Shown here: piece after piece, positions 45,025 through 56,669 of the stretch
Numbering within the stretch: position 1 is the first letter of the stretch
Layout: every line of letters starts with the position of its first letter
Assembly: GCA_963693085.1 (NCBI GenBank)
Contig: OY856410.1
Coordinates: forward strand, 1,396,220,363 to 1,396,284,362
Direction: 5' to 3'
DNA: 64,000 nt
Source: Alisma plantago-aquatica
Taxonomy: Eukaryota > Streptophyta > Magnoliopsida > Alismatales > Alismataceae
The notes under the pieces: generated by a model
Told to the model about the DNA's origin: nothing
The model's input: the letters and a program-made list of their open reading frames with translations, nothing else
Database searches by the model: none
Made by a program: the position numbers and the translations under genes

Positions 45025-46747
45025 TTAATGTAACACCCCTCCCTAGGGTTTCTTACGTAACCAGCGGAAGCACAGCCTAATCCCCAACATTATCCATAAT
45101 GTGGGGTACTTGGCATATCAGGGAGGGATTGTCACATGCATGATCTCATATCAAGAAATAAATAACACTTGGCATTCATAGAAACATAGATTCATACATA
45201 AGTTCTTGGAAAGAAAGCTACATCACATTTATAAAGGTATACTAAACATAAACTAGATAACACATAAAAGATAGGATCTCCATAGATGGACGTCCCACCA
45301 GGCAACAATTCCTTAGATCTTTTGGTCCTTTGTATTCTCAAGATGAGTCCTTCTCTTTAGCTCCAACTCCTGCGGACATCTCGTCCCCAGCCATGCAAAG
45401 GAAAAACAAACATGGTGAGTAAGCGGCATTGGCATGTTATAAAGCATAAAAAATAACATATAAATTGATTTGACATAAACATGCACATGCATTAACATTA
45501 ATCATTTCTTGGCATCTTTTACATAAAGAATTTGACTAGAAGTATATGCTCCTCTCTTAATGCCCCATAAGGAGCCCATAATGCTCGGAAAGCCCATAAT
45601 TGCTCAGAAAGCCCATAATGCTCCGAAAGCCCATAACAAGGTGCATATAAATCTAAATCAAATTCCCTTAATCATGATCTTTCTTAGACTTTACTTATCT
45701 TCTTAATAACCTAAACTTGATCTTAATTGGGATTTCTCCCTCTTGAACATAATGGGATTTCTCCCCATGAAACATAATGGGATTTCTCCCTCTTAAGCAT
45801 GGATGGGAGTCTCTTCCCTCTAAATCTTGGTTTCATGTTCCTTTAACCATAATTCATAACATAAATGTGGTTTCTATACTTAAACTTAGATTATAGCAAA
45901 CAAGCATTCAATAATCATATACTTGAAGGAAAACATGCATGACTTTAACATAACATGCATAAACATATCATAATCATTTAATAAATCAAGTTTACTATGC
46001 CAAGGGCATGGCCCGCTTACCTTGAGTTAAAACACCTAGGTCAAACCTGGTTTGACTGATTAGATTCCCTTAAACACCTGAAATTAGCATAATTATCCTT
46101 TGTTATTCAAATTAAACCCTGATTTGTCCATATAAATATTGAGATGTCAAAACAGCAAAATCAGTCGATAAAAATAATAAAATCGAGTTCCTCATCGAAA
46201 ATCCTTTCCAAAACATATTTTTGCATAATTTTCCGATAAACATGTGATTTACTATGAATTTCCAAAGAATCAACCAATCATAATTCAAGGAAACTATAGT
46301 GCAACAGTTATTTGAATCGATTATGAATCTAATGTAAATAAAAGCCGGGTTACTAGAAAACCAAGGGCGTGCTTTACATTTCATTGAAATGGCGAGGGCA
46401 TTCTAGTCATTAGAACCTGACCATGAAATCGTGCAAATAAAAGAAGCAAGCGATGTCAAAGTCTATTTTGCCCTTGCAACACACATCTGACGATTTCAAA
46501 GGCTAGGGCATGGGGGTAAGCTTACCCTTGCCATCATTTCCTGCTTGCTCCATGGTGAGCGCAGGAACCTGGAGAGGGGTTCTTCGACTGCAGAAGGGGA
46601 TTCGAGGACAACCAGGCAAAAAGCAGAGCTCATGTTTCTACCTCAGGCTCCGACGAACTCACTTAGCTAAAATTCGGCTTCTGGGGCACCCTGTGGCCTT
46701 GATACCGGTCGGCGGGACTCGTGAAACAGGGGAAAGCTCGAGACCAA

Positions 46748-48331
46748 TGATACTCGTCGTTTGCAATATCAATCACTAAGATGGTTAATCCTAGAGTTTA
46801 AACCTTTTTTACTTCCGGTTTTAAGGGTAGTATAGAAGGGTCGATCCCATAGGATAACTATTAGAGATTGTTCTTTAGAACCCAAAGATTGAAAAACTTT
46901 ATTATTTGTTTTTTGGTATTTTTCTTTTTATTGAAGCAGAAAGTAAAGTTCAGTTGGGGTTTTGTGTGATTACACTAATGCAAGAAGAAAAGTACTTAAC
47001 AAGAATAAACATGCACAAGACAATAATAAAAAGATTGTTAACACAAGAAAAACTATATGAATGGAAGACTAAGAATTAAAGAAAACGAAGGATGTGATGA
47101 TTAAATCAAGAGAAGGAAATCGAGGCTCGTAGGGGTTTTCACCACCTTAGCCTAGGTGATAACAACTAAATCTTAAACGACGATTCGATGAAGGTTTGCG
47201 AATTTAAAAACTCACAAGAGAGAAACTCCACATGAGCCCATTGGTCCTGGTGCTCATGCTTCCTAGTTTATCAACCTAAAAGACGAGAATCCACGGTCAT
47301 ATCAAAACGTCTATGTAATCGATTTTATTGTTCTAAATCCGGATTTCCATGGTCATATCCATCCAGATTAACATGCGATCTGAAGATCAATCATTCAATT
47401 AAAATCGATTACCATCTAATCGTTTAAGAAGAAATCATTAAAACCATGGCTAAGGGTTATTCCCCTTTGCCCCGATAAAAGACTACTCGCACATGGAGAA
47501 AGGGGAGACGGAGGAAGAAAGTACAAAAGCCATAGTCTAGCCCAAAAATCAGGAGATGAATCCTTATGCTAGAGTCAATGAAATGGCTTAGTCCTTTGTT
47601 CCTTGCTCCAGAAATAAAGCACGGAGAAAAGTAGATTAAGACTAAGGTGAGAAGAGGAGACAAGAACAAGAATGGAAGAACGGTGCTTGAATTAAAACTA
47701 CTTTATTGCATAATAAAAAGATGACTACAAGATTGATTGCTGCAGAATTCCAAAATACAAGAAATCCAAGATGATACAAAAGATGATCCTTGGGAGGAGG
47801 AAGTGCCCTTTCTTTTACAGGAGAAGGAAGGGTAGGCTATCTGAAAAAAGAGGGGGAAAAAAGAGAGGGAGCCATCCTTTTGAATTTTCAGATCTAGTCA
47901 ACAAACTCTTGATTGTCTTTCTTTAATGCAGATTCTCACAGCAGTAATTTCGAGCGAATTTCCGTTGTCCAGAGAATTTAAAGTGCGCCCGAAAGTATCA
48001 TTTTCCTGTAGGCCTTTGAATTCTCTTTCCAAATCATATTTGAACATTAAATTCCGCCTTAGGATGTGAGAGTTATGCTAATTTTGGTGCAAGGTATGCA
48101 TTTAAGTCAGCATTGAGGGAAACTGAATTGCCTCCTACCTTCATCTCTTCTTTTCTCGATTTAATTACTTAGATAATTCCTGAAAATTAAGAAAAATATG
48201 ATAAGAATTCAGGAAAAGTATATCAAGAAGATGAAAGTACTATTTATTTTTGAATTAGCTAAAATTAATAAAAAAGTCCTAATTAATTATTCTAAATGAA
48301 GCAAAAATAAGAGATGAATATGCATTCATCA
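46748..48331 (-). mobile_element. Solo LTR inside the TR-GAG 5' LTR
   Basis: A 1584-base insertion absent from the other LTR (compare 42495-42510), beginning TGATACTCGT and ending GCATTCATCA, with the 5-bp duplication ACCAA on both sides (46743-46747, 48332-48336). No primer site, polypurine tract or second LTR is inside. The phrase AGGGTCGATCCCATAGG near its left side, read on the minus strand, is typical of the U5 end of Athila/Tat LTRs, so the family and minus orientation are inferred. Confidence 0.8.
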
Positions 48332-48715
48332 ACCAAGAGTTGAGATTCCAAAGGCGGAAAGGTACCCAAAAGCATCAAAAAATGACCGCCAAGGCGTGGC
48401 GAGGCGATAGGTGAAGGTATTACGGTCAGAGGTACACTGAAGCGGCGAGACACGGATGCGCCGGGGAGGGCCTAGCGGAGGTCCTATAGGGTACAGCAGC
48501 TGGGGGCTCAGCGAGTTAAAACGACGACATGGAAAAGCGGGGCGGAGGTCGAGGATGCTCACTGTGGATCTGATCGAACCAAGGTGACCGGGGCGGCGTG
48601 CACCTGGCCAAGGTAGTCGGAGACTAAAACCGAGTAGGTCAGGGCTTACAGGGTTGCTAACGGCAAAATTGAAGGAGGAAGAGGAGTGCCTGCAGCCTGG
48701 AGGTGCTCTACAATG

Positions 48716-48726
48716 CCTTATATAGG
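48716..48726 (-). promoter_or_regulatory. TATA box in TR-GAG 5' LTR
   Basis: CCTATATAAGG on the minus strand, in the promoter-bearing 5' LTR; but the solo LTR at 46748-48331 now lies downstream of it, between promoter and gag. Confidence 0.6.
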
Positions 48727-49637
48727 CACAACACGGTCTGCAACCTTGGGGTGAATAGGCTGCGGAGAGCCCTAGATTGGGCATTTCATCAAATGGGAGA
48801 GATGGAGGGTGAGTAAGGGATCAATGGGTTCGGATTGACCTCGCGGTCTCACTGGTGAAAGAATCATGAGAAATGGTGCATCGTGGAGTGAGAATGGTTC
48901 AAGGCAAGGAAACCGATGGAATGGCTTGAAACCGTCGAGAGGTTGAAGACAAAATGAATGTTGTTGGATTCTGATCCAATGGTTGCAGATGAGCGCGTTA
49001 TAGAAACTGAACCAAGTAACGCGTGAGACTGAATAAATGCGCAACTATGGTTCAAATCAAAGTGCATAAACGAAATTTCATTTAATTGGAAGGTTACCCT
49101 ACATTAAAATCTCCTTTAATTGCTTAGAGGGTCCAAACATGGGTCAAATGAGCCCAAATTTTGACCATAGGTTGATTAGAGTGTCTAGAATATTCCTATT
49201 TAATTAGATTTACTTCTTGTACACGTTTTAGGTCTAAAATAGCAAAGACCATTATATGCACTTAAATGAATATAAATAGTGCATATAAAGTCATTAATTT
49301 CTCAAATAAGGATTGCAAAACATAAAAACGTGCCCTAAATATTATTTCTTTTTAATTAACAATATGGAGGCCATTAAACAAGAATTTAAACATGTAACTC
49401 ACTAATTATCATATGAGATAGAAAATTTGTCATAAAGGCATTTATCCTCATAGATATACATGAAAACATTTTCTTTAAATAAAACAAGTATAAGAGAGCT
49501 ATTGAGCATAATAAAATGATTTTGCAAAACTAACATGGGCAAATTGCATTTAAGTCCTCACAATAATCTAATTAGGAAAAGAGCATGCAAGGAATAAAAT
49601 AATTTGGAAAATTGCATAGCAAGAGTGGGATGTTACA

Positions 49638-49642
49638 TCAAC
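49638..49642. repeat. Target duplication of the TR-GAG element, right (TCAAC)
   Basis: TCAAC abuts the right LTR; after it the host LTR continues with ACTCTATTTATC, matching 56971 onward. Confidence 0.9.
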
Positions 49643-51362
49643 ACTCTATTTATCTCTGAACCTATAAAATATGTGAAACAAAGTAGGCCAACACACAAGG
49701 TGTTGAGTACAGGGTAGAAAGATACATATGTTTATAAGCTTTACATAATTTGAAAATAGTTGTATAAGTAACTAATAAGAATAAACAAGTTAAGAATTTA
49801 GAAAAATGATAGCTCGTTTTTATGTCATTTTACTCCAATTATATCATCATAACATGTATTGATCAATATCATGTAATCGTAAGATCTTTTATTGACTAAC
49901 TTTCAATTGGAAGAGTCTATGAGAGTGATGAAAATTAGCTAACCATATTCTTAAGGGACCTCAAGGCCATCATCAAGAGCTAACCATTCTATTGATAGTC
50001 CGTCCTACCTTGACATCTCAAGTAGGACGCCCAACCTTATGTCCTTACCCCAAAAATTCAAGCAGGTTGATAAGGTTTGTATAATGGAATTTCTATATTA
50101 TGTTTGAAAGTTATAAAACAACGACAACAAGATAAGCATCAAGTACATTACTAGAATACTACATGGCAATATTTGAGCAAGTAAACAAGCATACATATGT
50201 ATCACATTTCAAGAAAGAAATCAATAACCATATATTATTAATGCTTGTAACTGATTCAAAGATTCATAACATATCCTTGACCATCTATATCAAAAGCAAC
50301 ACCTGATTAAGAACAAGATTACATAAATGCATTAAATCTCATCATTAACCCTAATTAGTTCCATTTTTATAGTTTTAGCCAAGTTAGATTCATCGTTGTT
50401 TATTTACATATATGATGATCTTTTACTAATTTAGAGGTCATAATAAGGGCGTGGTTCGAGTTTCGTGTCATTTTGATGTTCCATTCATCTTATACAAACA
50501 TTAGATGACTTAAGTCACTTATGTACATAACTAGGTCATAAGACTCATAATAGGACAAGAAGGGTTGTAGCTTGTCAAGTCATGAGATCCAAACATAATA
50601 TATGGTTTTGGTAAGCAAGATTAGGACATAAGAAGCATATCCAAATTTGGTTTGATATCCCCTATGGTCTATGTGTTATAATCCAATCACTTGTATTAAC
50701 CTTTCAACATACATTTCATCATTAACATAGTTCATATGCCACTTGGAGTAACATAAGACTTGGGTGGACATCCATACCAAGGGAAACTTAAGGATTAGAG
50801 TAATTTGATTTGGAAGGAGAATAACATGGGATTAAGTTTCACATCAAGATTGGGGCACAAGAGAGAGAAATAAGTAATATAAACCACATAAGGCAACTAC
50901 TAGGGCATTGGGTTATACACACCATCATAGGTGAAGGGTATGGGGGATGACATTTGGCATTAAGGTCACCCAAAATCACAGGCTCACTGATTTCAAAGAT
51001 CTAAAGTAGTGTGAAGAACCAATGGGTCAATATCATCATTTGATCTAAAGTAGAACCATTCAATGTCATACATGGGTCACATCCATGTATATCATGGCAT
51101 AAGAACCAAACAAGAACATAGAGAGATCATGGGTGTAAAATGGATTATGAAGGGGCCACATTTTATTGATTTCTACATAAACTAAACATTAGGTGTTGTT
51201 AGATAGAAAGATTAACCAATCGGAACCAAGTTCATAGTTAAAGTCTCATGATAAGACATATTCATGTGTTAAAGTCAACTATAGGGAAAAGAGATGAATA
51301 GGACCCAAATTATAAGAAGAGTACATAGAAGATATTGATCTAATAATTAGAGACACAAGGGT

Positions 51363-51378
51363 GCATAAAAGATCCCAA
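51363..51378. repeat. Target duplication of the LINE-type insertion, left
   Basis: GCATAAAAGATCCCAA, exact match to 53153-53168. Confidence 0.9.
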
Positions 51379-53152
51379 CTTTTTTTTTGGTCGGTCAAAA
51401 AAACGTGTTACTCTAAAAACCAAAACTTTGGGCACGAAAGTACCCCATACAGCAAAGCTAGAAACTAGCACAAGGGCACAAAGTACCCCAAATAGAAGAA
51501 CTAAGACCATAATCCCAACAGGATGGAATCAAAAGAGATCCTACAAAAGGACTCCCGAGAAGGAGAGAAAAGAAAAGGTGACAGTTCGAACTATCCTATA
51601 CTAACAACTACCTTGCAGCTGTTGTACTGCTTACAAAAGACGTGATAGTCATCTAACAATATGAGCACCTTTAAAATGTGACATTCTACCTTCTGAAGCA
51701 AACTTGACTGCCAGGGTCGATAGAACCATCAAGGAGGAACAGTCAACAGGACTCTTCTCTACCAAACCAAGCAAACTCCCAGGTGCATAATCTGGTCCAA
51801 AAGGAACCAACCAAGGTAATACCAACGGTTCATGTCCATGAAAAAGAGAGCCCCCCTGTCCTCCATATGCATTTTGCTCAACACCTGAAAGAATGGATTC
51901 TAAGAAAACTTCATTTCCATCTTCATTAACCGTATCAAAACCTCCCAGGGATCTTTTGGAATAGCCACATGCCTCCAAGAATCGTGCGCCTAGTCACCTG
52001 CTTGCACAGAGACTCCTAACTCCATGAACAGAGCCTCTAACTGGAGGAAAACAAAGCTCAACCAATCTCTTCCCAGTTGACATGCGACCAACTTAAGGAG
52101 AGGACCCCTGTTTGCACAGAGGCAGCTCACCGTTGAAGGAAACATCTGTACGCACCAGCAGAGGGAACCAAAGAGAAAAAGAGGGAAACCTGACTTCCCT
52201 TGAACCCCCACCACCAGAAGCGCTTGCTCACAGAAGCAATCTGTCGACCAGAAAGAGGGTGACCCACTGCGCCTGTAGGGAAACCAACACTGCAGAGATG
52301 AGATTGCATCTCTGAGCAGGCCAGGGGAAACCCGGGCATCCTAAAGAGGAGGCCAGCATCATTGGAACAGGAACTCGCCATCCCGAGGAGCACCAGGGGA
52401 AGGTTGGTGCCATAGAGAACCTCCAAGCCCCTAGCCGGTGTCCGTGATGGAGAGGACACTCCGCCAAATAGGTCAGACACCAATGAGGAAGCCTGCTTCA
52501 CCATACTCACCAAGGCAGAGACCTAATCAACACCCAGACGACCTGGAGCACAGGCCCACGAGGGCTTGCCATGGCTCGATGGAGACAGCCTAGAAAGGGG
52601 TTGAAGCACCCCATAGCTCTGCAAAACCAGAGTCGAAGATGGGGCGTCGCCGGACAATCACCCTCGCACAGCAGACAAGGCCACTCGGTTAGAAAATCCT
52701 ACCACCATCCAAACGTGATCAAATTCAGTCGAATCCAAGGAAGGGCAACACCTCAACCACTGGAACGAGCAGATGCTGGGGAGGAAGGTGGCACAGAGAC
52801 CACCTAGGATCACCAGCTCGGAGCAGTAGCACAAGATCCAAAAACACGACTGGGACTAATTCCTATCTCTCCATCTCGCTTGAATGGAAAGATTCGACAG
52901 GGTCAAAATGCCACTCCATCAGTCGGGTTTGGAAGCTTGTGGCGCATCCAACTGCTTCGAGACAGGGTGTGATGGAACCTCAAAGGATTCGCTGATACGC
53001 CAGCTTCGTGCTCCAGAGAAGACCACCTTCAAGATCTACCAACCGTGGTTGAAGTCTAGGGGGAGGGAGGCTCCGGGGAAGCACACCCCTTCCCCCAGCG
53101 GTGGCTGTCGGGGTGGAACCTAGTGAGAAGACAGAGAGAAACCCTATAGAGA
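51379..53152 (-). mobile_element. LINE-type non-LTR insertion, non-autonomous
   Basis: Absent from the equivalent place in the other LTR (near 58700). It is flanked by a perfect 16-bp duplication GCATAAAAGATCCCAA (51363-51378, 53153-53168). The left edge starts C then a run of T, i.e. a poly(A) tail on the minus strand. The right edge read on the minus strand starts TCTCTATAGGGTTTCTCTC, a typical plant LINE or gene leader. No endonuclease or RT motif is visible, so it is an internally deleted or non-autonomous LINE, or less likely a processed transcript. It contains the minus-strand open frames 51649-51978 and 52127-52513. Confidence 0.75.
51649..51978 (-). pseudogene. Unrecognised open frame in the LINE-type insertion
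   Basis: 109 codons on the coding strand of the insertion. The first residues (MEACGYSKRSLGGFD) and later FASEGRMSHFKGAHIV do not match any LINE domain I recognise. It may be the remnant of an ORF1 or of a captured transcript; a second open frame, 52127-52513, lies upstream in the same direction. Confidence 0.3.
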
Positions 53153-53168
53153 GCATAAAAGATCCCAA
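53153..53168. repeat. Target duplication of the LINE-type insertion, right
   Basis: GCATAAAAGATCCCAA; the host LTR continues ATTCATCATGATTAT, matching 58709 onward. Confidence 0.9.
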
Positions 53169-54550
53169 ATTCATCATGATTATATATTAAACATGGTCAA
53201 AGTAGTCAATGATCACATCTTTAGATAAACATGGGAACTAGGAGCATAATCAGGTCATGAAACCCTGCCTAGATTGTAGATATTTTCAAGGGATCAATTT
53301 GGTATATTATTTCATATATTTTGGCCATAGAATGTGGAAGTTATGCATTTTTCAAATAAAAAACATAGAAACTATAGAGAAAGGTATATAGGGGTTGACA
53401 TGATTATCATTTGAAGAATCTGGGTCATAGAGGGGTGATCTACTGGCATGTGCGCCCTACACCAACATGGCTTGACTGCTCGGCCATACTTTTCAACTAT
53501 AGTTGTGTGGTCGACCACCGCCTTTAATCACCCACCAGCATGCGCCGACAACTTGTTGTGGTCTGCAGCAGAGGTCATCTAATACCTAGTCTAGCATAGA
53601 ACCAGGGGGTCATGTGCTATTGCTACCCCTCCAGCCCCGCACCCTACCTTCTTGGGTGTGGTGGTGCCACAACTCTTGTCTGCTGGAGCTTTGTGGTGGA
53701 TGGGGGAGAAGGCAGCATTGGCCATTCAAGGAAGCCACCCCACTTGGCCTCGAGCCAATGAAGCTGATCGCCACCTTGGATGTGGTTCAGAAGCTCCTAG
53801 GTGGCGGCACCCAAAGCTGCCATCACGGCGGTGGATAGGGTTATTAGGTAGGAGACGACCAAAAAGTAGGTGAGTTTGGGCATGAAAAAGAGTAAAATGA
53901 GAGGGGAAAGAAAGAATGAATGGAGGAAGGAAGTATTCCATGTTTTATTGAGGCAAAGAAGGCAGGGAATGGTGTTGGTTGGTGGTGTTGTGGTGGAGTA
54001 GGTGGAGGCAGCGCCATTGGCATTGGTGGTGTGTACGGAGGAAGAAGACACACCCAAACCATTCAATGAAGGGAGGAATATGTGGCTTATTCATCCTACG
54101 GCATGGATTGATACATTCAAAGCAAGTTGGATCGCATCCAAAAGTGAAGGGGAAATTGGGTTGTGCACCTAGATTGGACCCAAAAAGGATCTAAAATCTA
54201 ACTATCAATGCACAAAAGATACAGTTTAAATGGCCATATCTTTGGACTCACAGCTCCCATGAGATGATTCTTGTGGCCTTGTAAATATAATTGAGTCCTC
54301 TACAACATAAAATACAATAGAGAGCAAGAAAATCACATTTAAGGGCTTCAATTAATCTTTCAAGATGGTGATATGACACATAGTTCAAAGATGCAAGTTC
54401 GTGTCACACATTGTAAAACTGATCATGGATTTGACCATATTGGATCATCACAATTCTCAACTGTGCAATTCATATTGAATTGAGTAAGAAGGTCACTTGA
54501 AGAGAGAGAACGAGTATGATACAAGAGACAAAAAAAGTCAGGTTATAACG

Positions 54551-54592
54551 TCCTTTCCTCTATAAAAGAAATTTCATCCTCAAAATTCATCT
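54551..54592 (-). promoter_or_regulatory. Polypurine-tract region of the large element
   Basis: Minus strand reads GAGGATGAAATTTC, then TTTTATAGAGGAAAGGA next to the LTR start. It resembles the GGACGAAAT...GGTGG arrangement of the chromovirus-like elements. Confidence 0.6.
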
Positions 54593-56657
54593 TGATCATG
54601 TTCAAGAGTCAAAGTCAATATCCATCATGTCTAGGTACCCAACCTTAGGTTTCAAGGCATCTGCCCCTCCATGGGGTGCATACAAGGTTATATACATCAA
54701 GGGTGCATCAAACTTAAACATATACATGTTTCTTGCTATTTTATCATATTATGGTATGATCTGTCATTACGGTTCCTCATCCCATATCCCCACTATATTA
54801 GGGTTTTATTCATGTATTCATACAATCTTAAGGTGTATCATCACAATCTATCCTATCGATTTCTTGAAGGACATGTTCATCATCATAACTTCAAATGAGA
54901 CCCATCGAATGTGTGTTTCATCATTATACTAGATTTCAGGTTTGTTTTTGTTTTCCCCCAAAATTCTACCATATCTAATCAATTATGTTCCCTTTTTCAT
55001 CTTAGTTCTAAAATTCAGCATTATTTTCATGATTATTCAAGATATGATCTCAAGGCGTCATCGTATCAAGTTCATGATTTCAAATCTACATTTTCTTTTG
55101 TGCAAGGCATGTTTTGTTTTAGGTCTAGCTTATGAGAGTGACTTATTGTATATACGTCATATTTCAACTTAAGTGAGACATGCCATGTATCGATCATCAT
55201 TATAGGAATAACATCATCATTAACGTTGGAGGTTTTGTCATTATCTCACTTATATATCAAATGAGCTTCACAAGCTCAAGCCACACAAGCTAAGACCTAC
55301 CTATATCCAACATGACATGCTAACCACAACCATCTACTCATAATAAAGTTTCTACCCAACTTTAAAGAAATAAGGGCAAATACTAGATTCCTTTATATAC
55401 AACCACTAACCCGAGTATGAGGCTCATCATGGAGATCACACATCATGTACAACATCTTAGGGTCTTGGGACATCTCCTTCATCTATATAGAAAACATCAT
55501 ATATTCAATTGGATCTTTCTCTAGGGCTATATATTTTCATAGGAAATTGAGGGCAACATTTTCAAGGGAACCACACACTAGGTATCTCAACTCACATACT
55601 TAGAAGTAGTTTAGTTAGGGACTTGTCATCATGTATTTCATCGTGCATATTTTTCAACATTTCATGTATAGTTTGGAGGTTAGGTACTATGACCTTCTAT
55701 TGTGTTGGGTCAATCCATATCAAGGGTTCACCCTTATCATATGTCCCATGCTAGAAGTCCTTCTTATAAAAATATTGAGGCCTATGTTGGTCCTGAACCA
55801 TATCTCACATATCATATCTGACATATACAAGACTAAGAATGTGTAGGCATGCCAATATACTACTTATGTATAGCACATTAACTAAGGCATATATGTCAAA
55901 TGTGGTACTAGATTTAGCTAGGGTTTAATGGTCAAAGTCATCTCATGTCATCAAACATACTTGAATCTTCCAACATCAAACATGGGTCATCAATAAAACA
56001 CATATCATCAACATTATTATCATCATCATCACCACCACCACCATCATCATATGTCATCTAAGCTATTTACTAGCCTAACTTGTATCATGTCTCTAGACAA
56101 TTCTAGAGACTACAACTAGCATCTAAATACTATCATCTAGACTGATATTACATCTCTTTCTCTTAGGTTACATGGACACTCATTGTCTTTCTGCATATGG
56201 TAACATTTTCATATGTACATATACTAATACTTGAAATAGGTTTTTTTCAATGTTGAAACATGCGATGAAAACCAACATACTCCAATCGAATACAATCGAA
56301 ACCAAAATGAGTTACCACACTCAATAGGCAGTCTAGTACCATGAAACCTACATAACTAACAAGAACATGGTGCAAACCTATGTATCTACCCTAAGAACAT
56401 GTCACGAATATGTATAGCGTTGTAGTAGGGTCTCCCTTTTCTCACCCTCCTAAACCTATAGCCCATACTACATGAAAGGAGGGGAAAATGCCATAGTTCT
56501 AGGGATTACACAAGTCTCAACTTAGTTCTAGAACATCTAGGTTCTAAACTAGAGGCTAAGTCAAACTTAGTTCACAAAGGACAACTCATTAAGTTCCTAG
56601 GGTTGAGATGTAAGTTTGTTTTTCATGTGAGTAGTGTTTGGTGTAGTTATTGTTCAT
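54593..56657 (-). other. Internal region of the large element, no recognisable coding
   Basis: About 2 kb of AT-rich DNA. The longest open frames (up to 101 codons, + strand, 54627-54932) are on the strand opposite to the element's orientation and show no domain. It is typical of a LARD. Confidence 0.65.
56013..56050. repeat. Imperfect trinucleotide repeat (ATC/ACC)
   Basis: A run of ATTATC, ATC and ACC triplets; a simple-sequence tract within the internal region. Confidence 0.8.
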
Positions 56658-56669
56658 GCTCTAAAACCA
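56658..56669 (-). promoter_or_regulatory. Degraded primer binding site of the large element
   Basis: GCTCTAAAACCA is two changes away from GCTCTGATACCA, the reverse of the initiator-Met primer site, and sits two bases from the LTR. Confidence 0.6.

Larger units (their letters stand above)
40782..49637 (-). mobile_element. TR-GAG type LTR element nested in the large element
   Basis: LTRs of about 3 kb (40782-43749 and 45029-49637, the latter carrying a 1.6-kb insertion) flank a 1.28-kb internal region that encodes only gag. Ends are TGTAACACCCC and GGGATGTTACA, target duplication TCAAC (40777-40781, 49638-49642). Primer site and polypurine tract are on the minus strand. The LTRs differ by roughly 2-3 percent by eye, so it is fairly young and younger than its host. 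Elements with gag but no pol are known in plants as TR-GAG. Confidence 0.92.
45029..49637 (-). repeat. TR-GAG 5' LTR, interrupted by a solo LTR
   Basis: Second copy of the LTR; 4609 bases including the insertion at 46748-48331 and its 5-bp duplication, leaving 3020. Confidence 0.92.
40468..54550 (-). repeat. 3' LTR of the large element, interrupted twice
   Basis: LTR sequence occupies 40468-40781, 49638-51378 and 53153-54550; the gaps are a TR-GAG element and a LINE-type insertion. The segments align in order with 56672-59391 and 61352-62052, for example the AACAAGTATTATTAAGCAACATTG phrase region near 40650 and 56848. The end near 54550 reads GTTATAACG against GTTATCACA in the other LTR. Confidence 0.85.

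Noticed and set aside
53600..54060. GC-rich frames on both strands in the large element's LTR as a Gly/Pro-rich gene
   Set aside because: Same patch occurs in the other LTR (59130-59390, 61357-61560) with different frame structure.
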